A stretch of 64,000 nt of DNA from Tanytarsus gracilentus (lineage: Eukaryota; Arthropoda; Insecta; Diptera; Chironomidae), in assembly GCA_038502055.1 (NCBI GenBank), contig JAXRKN010000033.1, forward strand, positions 434,001-498,000, read 5' to 3'. A program made the translations under genes and the position numbers. The notes beneath the pieces are model-generated. The model saw nothing but the letters and a program-made list of their open reading frames with translations, did not search any database and was not told the DNA's origin. This document shows, piece by piece, positions 61,217 through 64,000 of the stretch (positions within the stretch are counted from its first letter, which is position 1; every line of letters starts with the position of its first letter).

Positions 61217-62810
61217 ATCTTAATGTACTCGCACATTTTCTTCTGTGAAATGAGAAACGGTCGCTATAGATTGAGTTTTACAAAAAGTATAAAAAATGTT
61301 ATTAAAAAATATATTTTTTCCTCATGTCTTTTGTTCAAGAAGAATATGCAAAGCATAAAATCGAATAGCTGTAGAAAACGGATGTACATTACAAAAAAAT
61401 TACTAATTTAGTAAACATCAGTCGTGTCATCATCTTTAAAAAATTTAACTGCTTTATGAAAATCATCTCGATTGTTGTAAAACAGTTGAAAAACTTCAAG
61501 TCTTCCTTCTGCATCAGTTTCACTCCAGTCACATGTTCTCGTTTCACACCTCAAATGGCTCAATTTCAATCATAAAAATCAGCCATAGTCAATCATTTTA
61601 ATGAAACATCCCCTCACCATTAATTATGTATTATGCATGAACAAGACATCCTCCGGATATTCGGCAACAATCTATATATTTTTTTGTTCGGAAACTCACA
61701 CGGATGTGTGCATACATTGTGATAATATATTTTAATCAAATTATTTGCATCTCATGGGCGAAATTTGTTTGCTTTGTGGTCCCTTTTTCCTCGTCATGCT
61801 TTTAATGATGATGTGCCCTTTGAAATATATCAAAAGTGAACGAAAAATCTGTGTGGATACTTGGACGAGAATTTATTACACTCGACGTCAGGGATGGTAA
61901 TGCATCATGATAAGGTCAGAAGAAGATTTTTATTTTAATTTTTTTCCTCCACGCTCTCTTTTTTTTGTGCACATCCATCATTGCCTTTATCTTTTCTTCT
62001 GTAGATTTTTTGGACTGTTGCGATTCAGGAAGTGAAATTTGAAATTTTTTTAAAGCAAGGTCAGAATGTTATTTTTGTTATTTATCATTAATTCACTGCC
62101 ATAATTCTGAAATTCGCGTGCATAAAAAATACCTCACGTGGTCGAATACAATCGAGTTCATGTGACTGATTTAAAAAAGGGATTTTCTAAAATTTAACTA
62201 AGCTTAATGAGAAAAAAGCACCGTCAATGTCAATTTTAAGTTATCATGACATAATTGTACGCGACATGAAAGCATTCGAAAACGAGGATTTTTAAGAGAG
62301 AAGAAAAGCTTGATGATGATGACAAGTGACATGCATAAAAACAGGGTTTAATCACTAAATGATTTAAAAAGAGAAACGAGATGTGTTTTAACATAAAATA
62401 TAGATGTGCTGCTGTATCAAACCCAAACACACACACATACATATGCTTTTGAGAGATAATGAAAAATGAGAGATGATTCCTAATCCCTGCCTACCCACTC
62501 CTCCATCACACAGACTCGTGAGTACATTTTAGTATAACTACTTTATGCCATAAGGATACGTACAACAATTTGGATACATAGAGTGTGTGTTTTTGATACA
62601 TATGCAAGCCACAAAACATGACAACTCATTACATAATGATGTAAAATCCCCTCTAAAAGTGTCTCTTAAAAGCCTAAATGAGATTATGATGAATGATGAT
62701 TATCTCCGCAAAAAAATGCTGTATAAAGAAGATTATTTGATAAATCACATGGAATATACTCTCGACTCCCTTTTTTGTACATAGAAAATAAAACGAAAAT
62801 ATTATCACAT
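61217..62810 (+). other. GluCl: Probable 3'UTR of GluCl (3' limit uncertain)
   Basis: Follows the stop codon without a recognisable gene. AATAAA at 62787-62792 is a possible polyadenylation signal; further AATAAA motifs at 63682-63687 and 63745-63750 could serve longer transcripts. AATAAA at 61212-61217 overlaps the stop and is too early. In A/T-rich DNA these hexamers are common, so the end is a guess. Confidence 0.4.
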
Positions 62811-64000
62811 GGAAGAAATGTAATTAAATATCAAGTGAAATTAATTATAAGAACCGATGATTTTTTTAACATCATGTGCACATTTTAGGGAAAAAATTAT
62901 TGTAAAAAATATGTGAAAATAATTTTTTTTGTATAAAAAACATGCAACAACATAGTCTTGTGTATTAACAAAATTTGAATTAAATTGAGAAGGCTATAAA
63001 GTGAAAATAACACAAATGTTTAAAGTGGACTTGAACTTTTAAGAAGTTGTGTTAGAATTTTATGGTTTTTATTATTGAGGTGGTGACAGAGAACTAGTTG
63101 TAGACTTTCGGCACTGTAAAAATAATGAAAAACAATAGACTCGAAATAGATTTTTATAAAATACTCGATAGCTAAAATTATGAGGGGAATTCATTAAAAG
63201 AGAAAAATTATTTTAAACTCTAAAAAATTAAATATTTAATTTGGGATATCAACTTTCAAAGTGTAATTAATTTTTTGAGTTCTCCTTGTAAATTTAAATT
63301 CTGTCGCTACACTTTTCGACATTCACCGATGTTCTTATTTTACATTTGAAAAAATATGTAAAAGAGTTTGAAGGTTCACCAATTGCCAATTGTTTAAGCT
63401 GAAAATACACAAACGAAATTTTTAATACAGTTAAAAATTTCCATTCATTCAAATCAATTTATTCTAATCACAACTTTTTGTTTATTGTTGAAAAAATATT
63501 TTTAAAGTTTTCATAATTTTTGAAGAATTTAGAAATTTTTGTTTCTTTTTACATCTTTCATCAACGCACCATTTTTCACGACCTATCCAAGTAGCATAAA
63601 CAAATTTTTACTGTAACTAAAACGTGGAAAATTTTACAACGTTGTGAAATTTTTTGCCTTAGGTTACTCGAAATTATAAAAAATAAAGTCATCGTGCTAC
63701 TAAAACCACAAAAAAAATCTAATATTCGCGTAAAAAATGAAAAAATAAATTGTGATACTTTTGTAGTAAATAATGAACTATAAAAAGAATTAGTTAAGTC
63801 ACATATATTAAAGTTGTACGTATGTTAGCGGTGGAGTTGAAGAGGGCAAATAATGAAAATGAAAATTGTATAAAAGTTTCACGGTAAAAAGCTCTTTAAA
63901 TAATTTACAGTTAAAGTACACTTAGAAGATGGAGAAAATGTGAGTGGAAATCGTGTCCTGTGTTATGTGTTTATTATTTTCTCTATAACACACTTTTTAC
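62811..64000. other. Downstream region, nothing recognised
   Basis: A+T-rich sequence with alternative AATAAA motifs near 63682 and 63745. May be extended 3'UTR or intergenic DNA. Confidence 0.5.

Overview
The window is A+T-rich eukaryotic DNA with long introns, short exons and many simple repeats. It carries one recognisable gene, on the + strand: an insect glutamate-gated chloride channel (GluCl alpha, Cys-loop receptor family). Protein details such as the ADRAADLQREN segment after TM3, the TTADLVFLW loop and LEKLRQCEVHM match what I remember of mosquito-type GluCl better than Drosophila. The source is therefore probably a dipteran, likely a nematoceran; the species is not determined.

Layout. 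Positions 1 to about 9.7 kb hold no recognisable gene. A GA-rich stretch at about 9.7-11 kb carries two initiator+DPE core-promoter matches (9970 and 10411), and a strong splice donor at 10985/10986 could end a 5'UTR exon. About 19 kb of intron follows, with a 1.5 kb Tc1/mariner-like non-autonomous element (27261-28792) that contains a 19-bp minisatellite. Coding starts at 30231. The coding exons are 30231-30295, 30727-30839, one of three alternative exons 3 (3a 33561-33628, 3b 43810-43877, 3c 47036-47100), 52990-53059, 54870-55106, 55174-55308, 55538-55855, 58414-58535, 58610-58734 and 61096-61216. With exon 3a they join to 1374 nt, i.e. 457 residues plus stop; every junction has a GT/AG boundary and a compatible phase.

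Biology. The protein has a signal peptide, an extracellular ligand-binding domain with two disulfide loops, four TM helices and a PAR anion-selectivity motif. The alternative exon 3 supplies the beta-1 strand that carries a glutamate-contacting Arg. All three versions keep this Arg but differ around it, and 3c is one codon shorter. Each version has a length of 2 mod 3, so zero, two or three copies break the frame. Exon 8 contains a second, in-frame splice donor that would delete 20 residues of the TM3-TM4 loop.

Introns carry mobile-element debris: a tandem duplication that copies the exon 7 donor (55853 to about 56350), a repeat element with in-frame internal repeats and a GGAC tract (about 56.7-57.43 kb), a 1.1 kb foldback element with 10-bp target duplication (58768-59878), and a family of short hairpins ending in AGGGRTG. 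I found no CRISPR, complete tRNA, rRNA or second gene. I could not run any searches or alignments; comparisons with other species are from memory.
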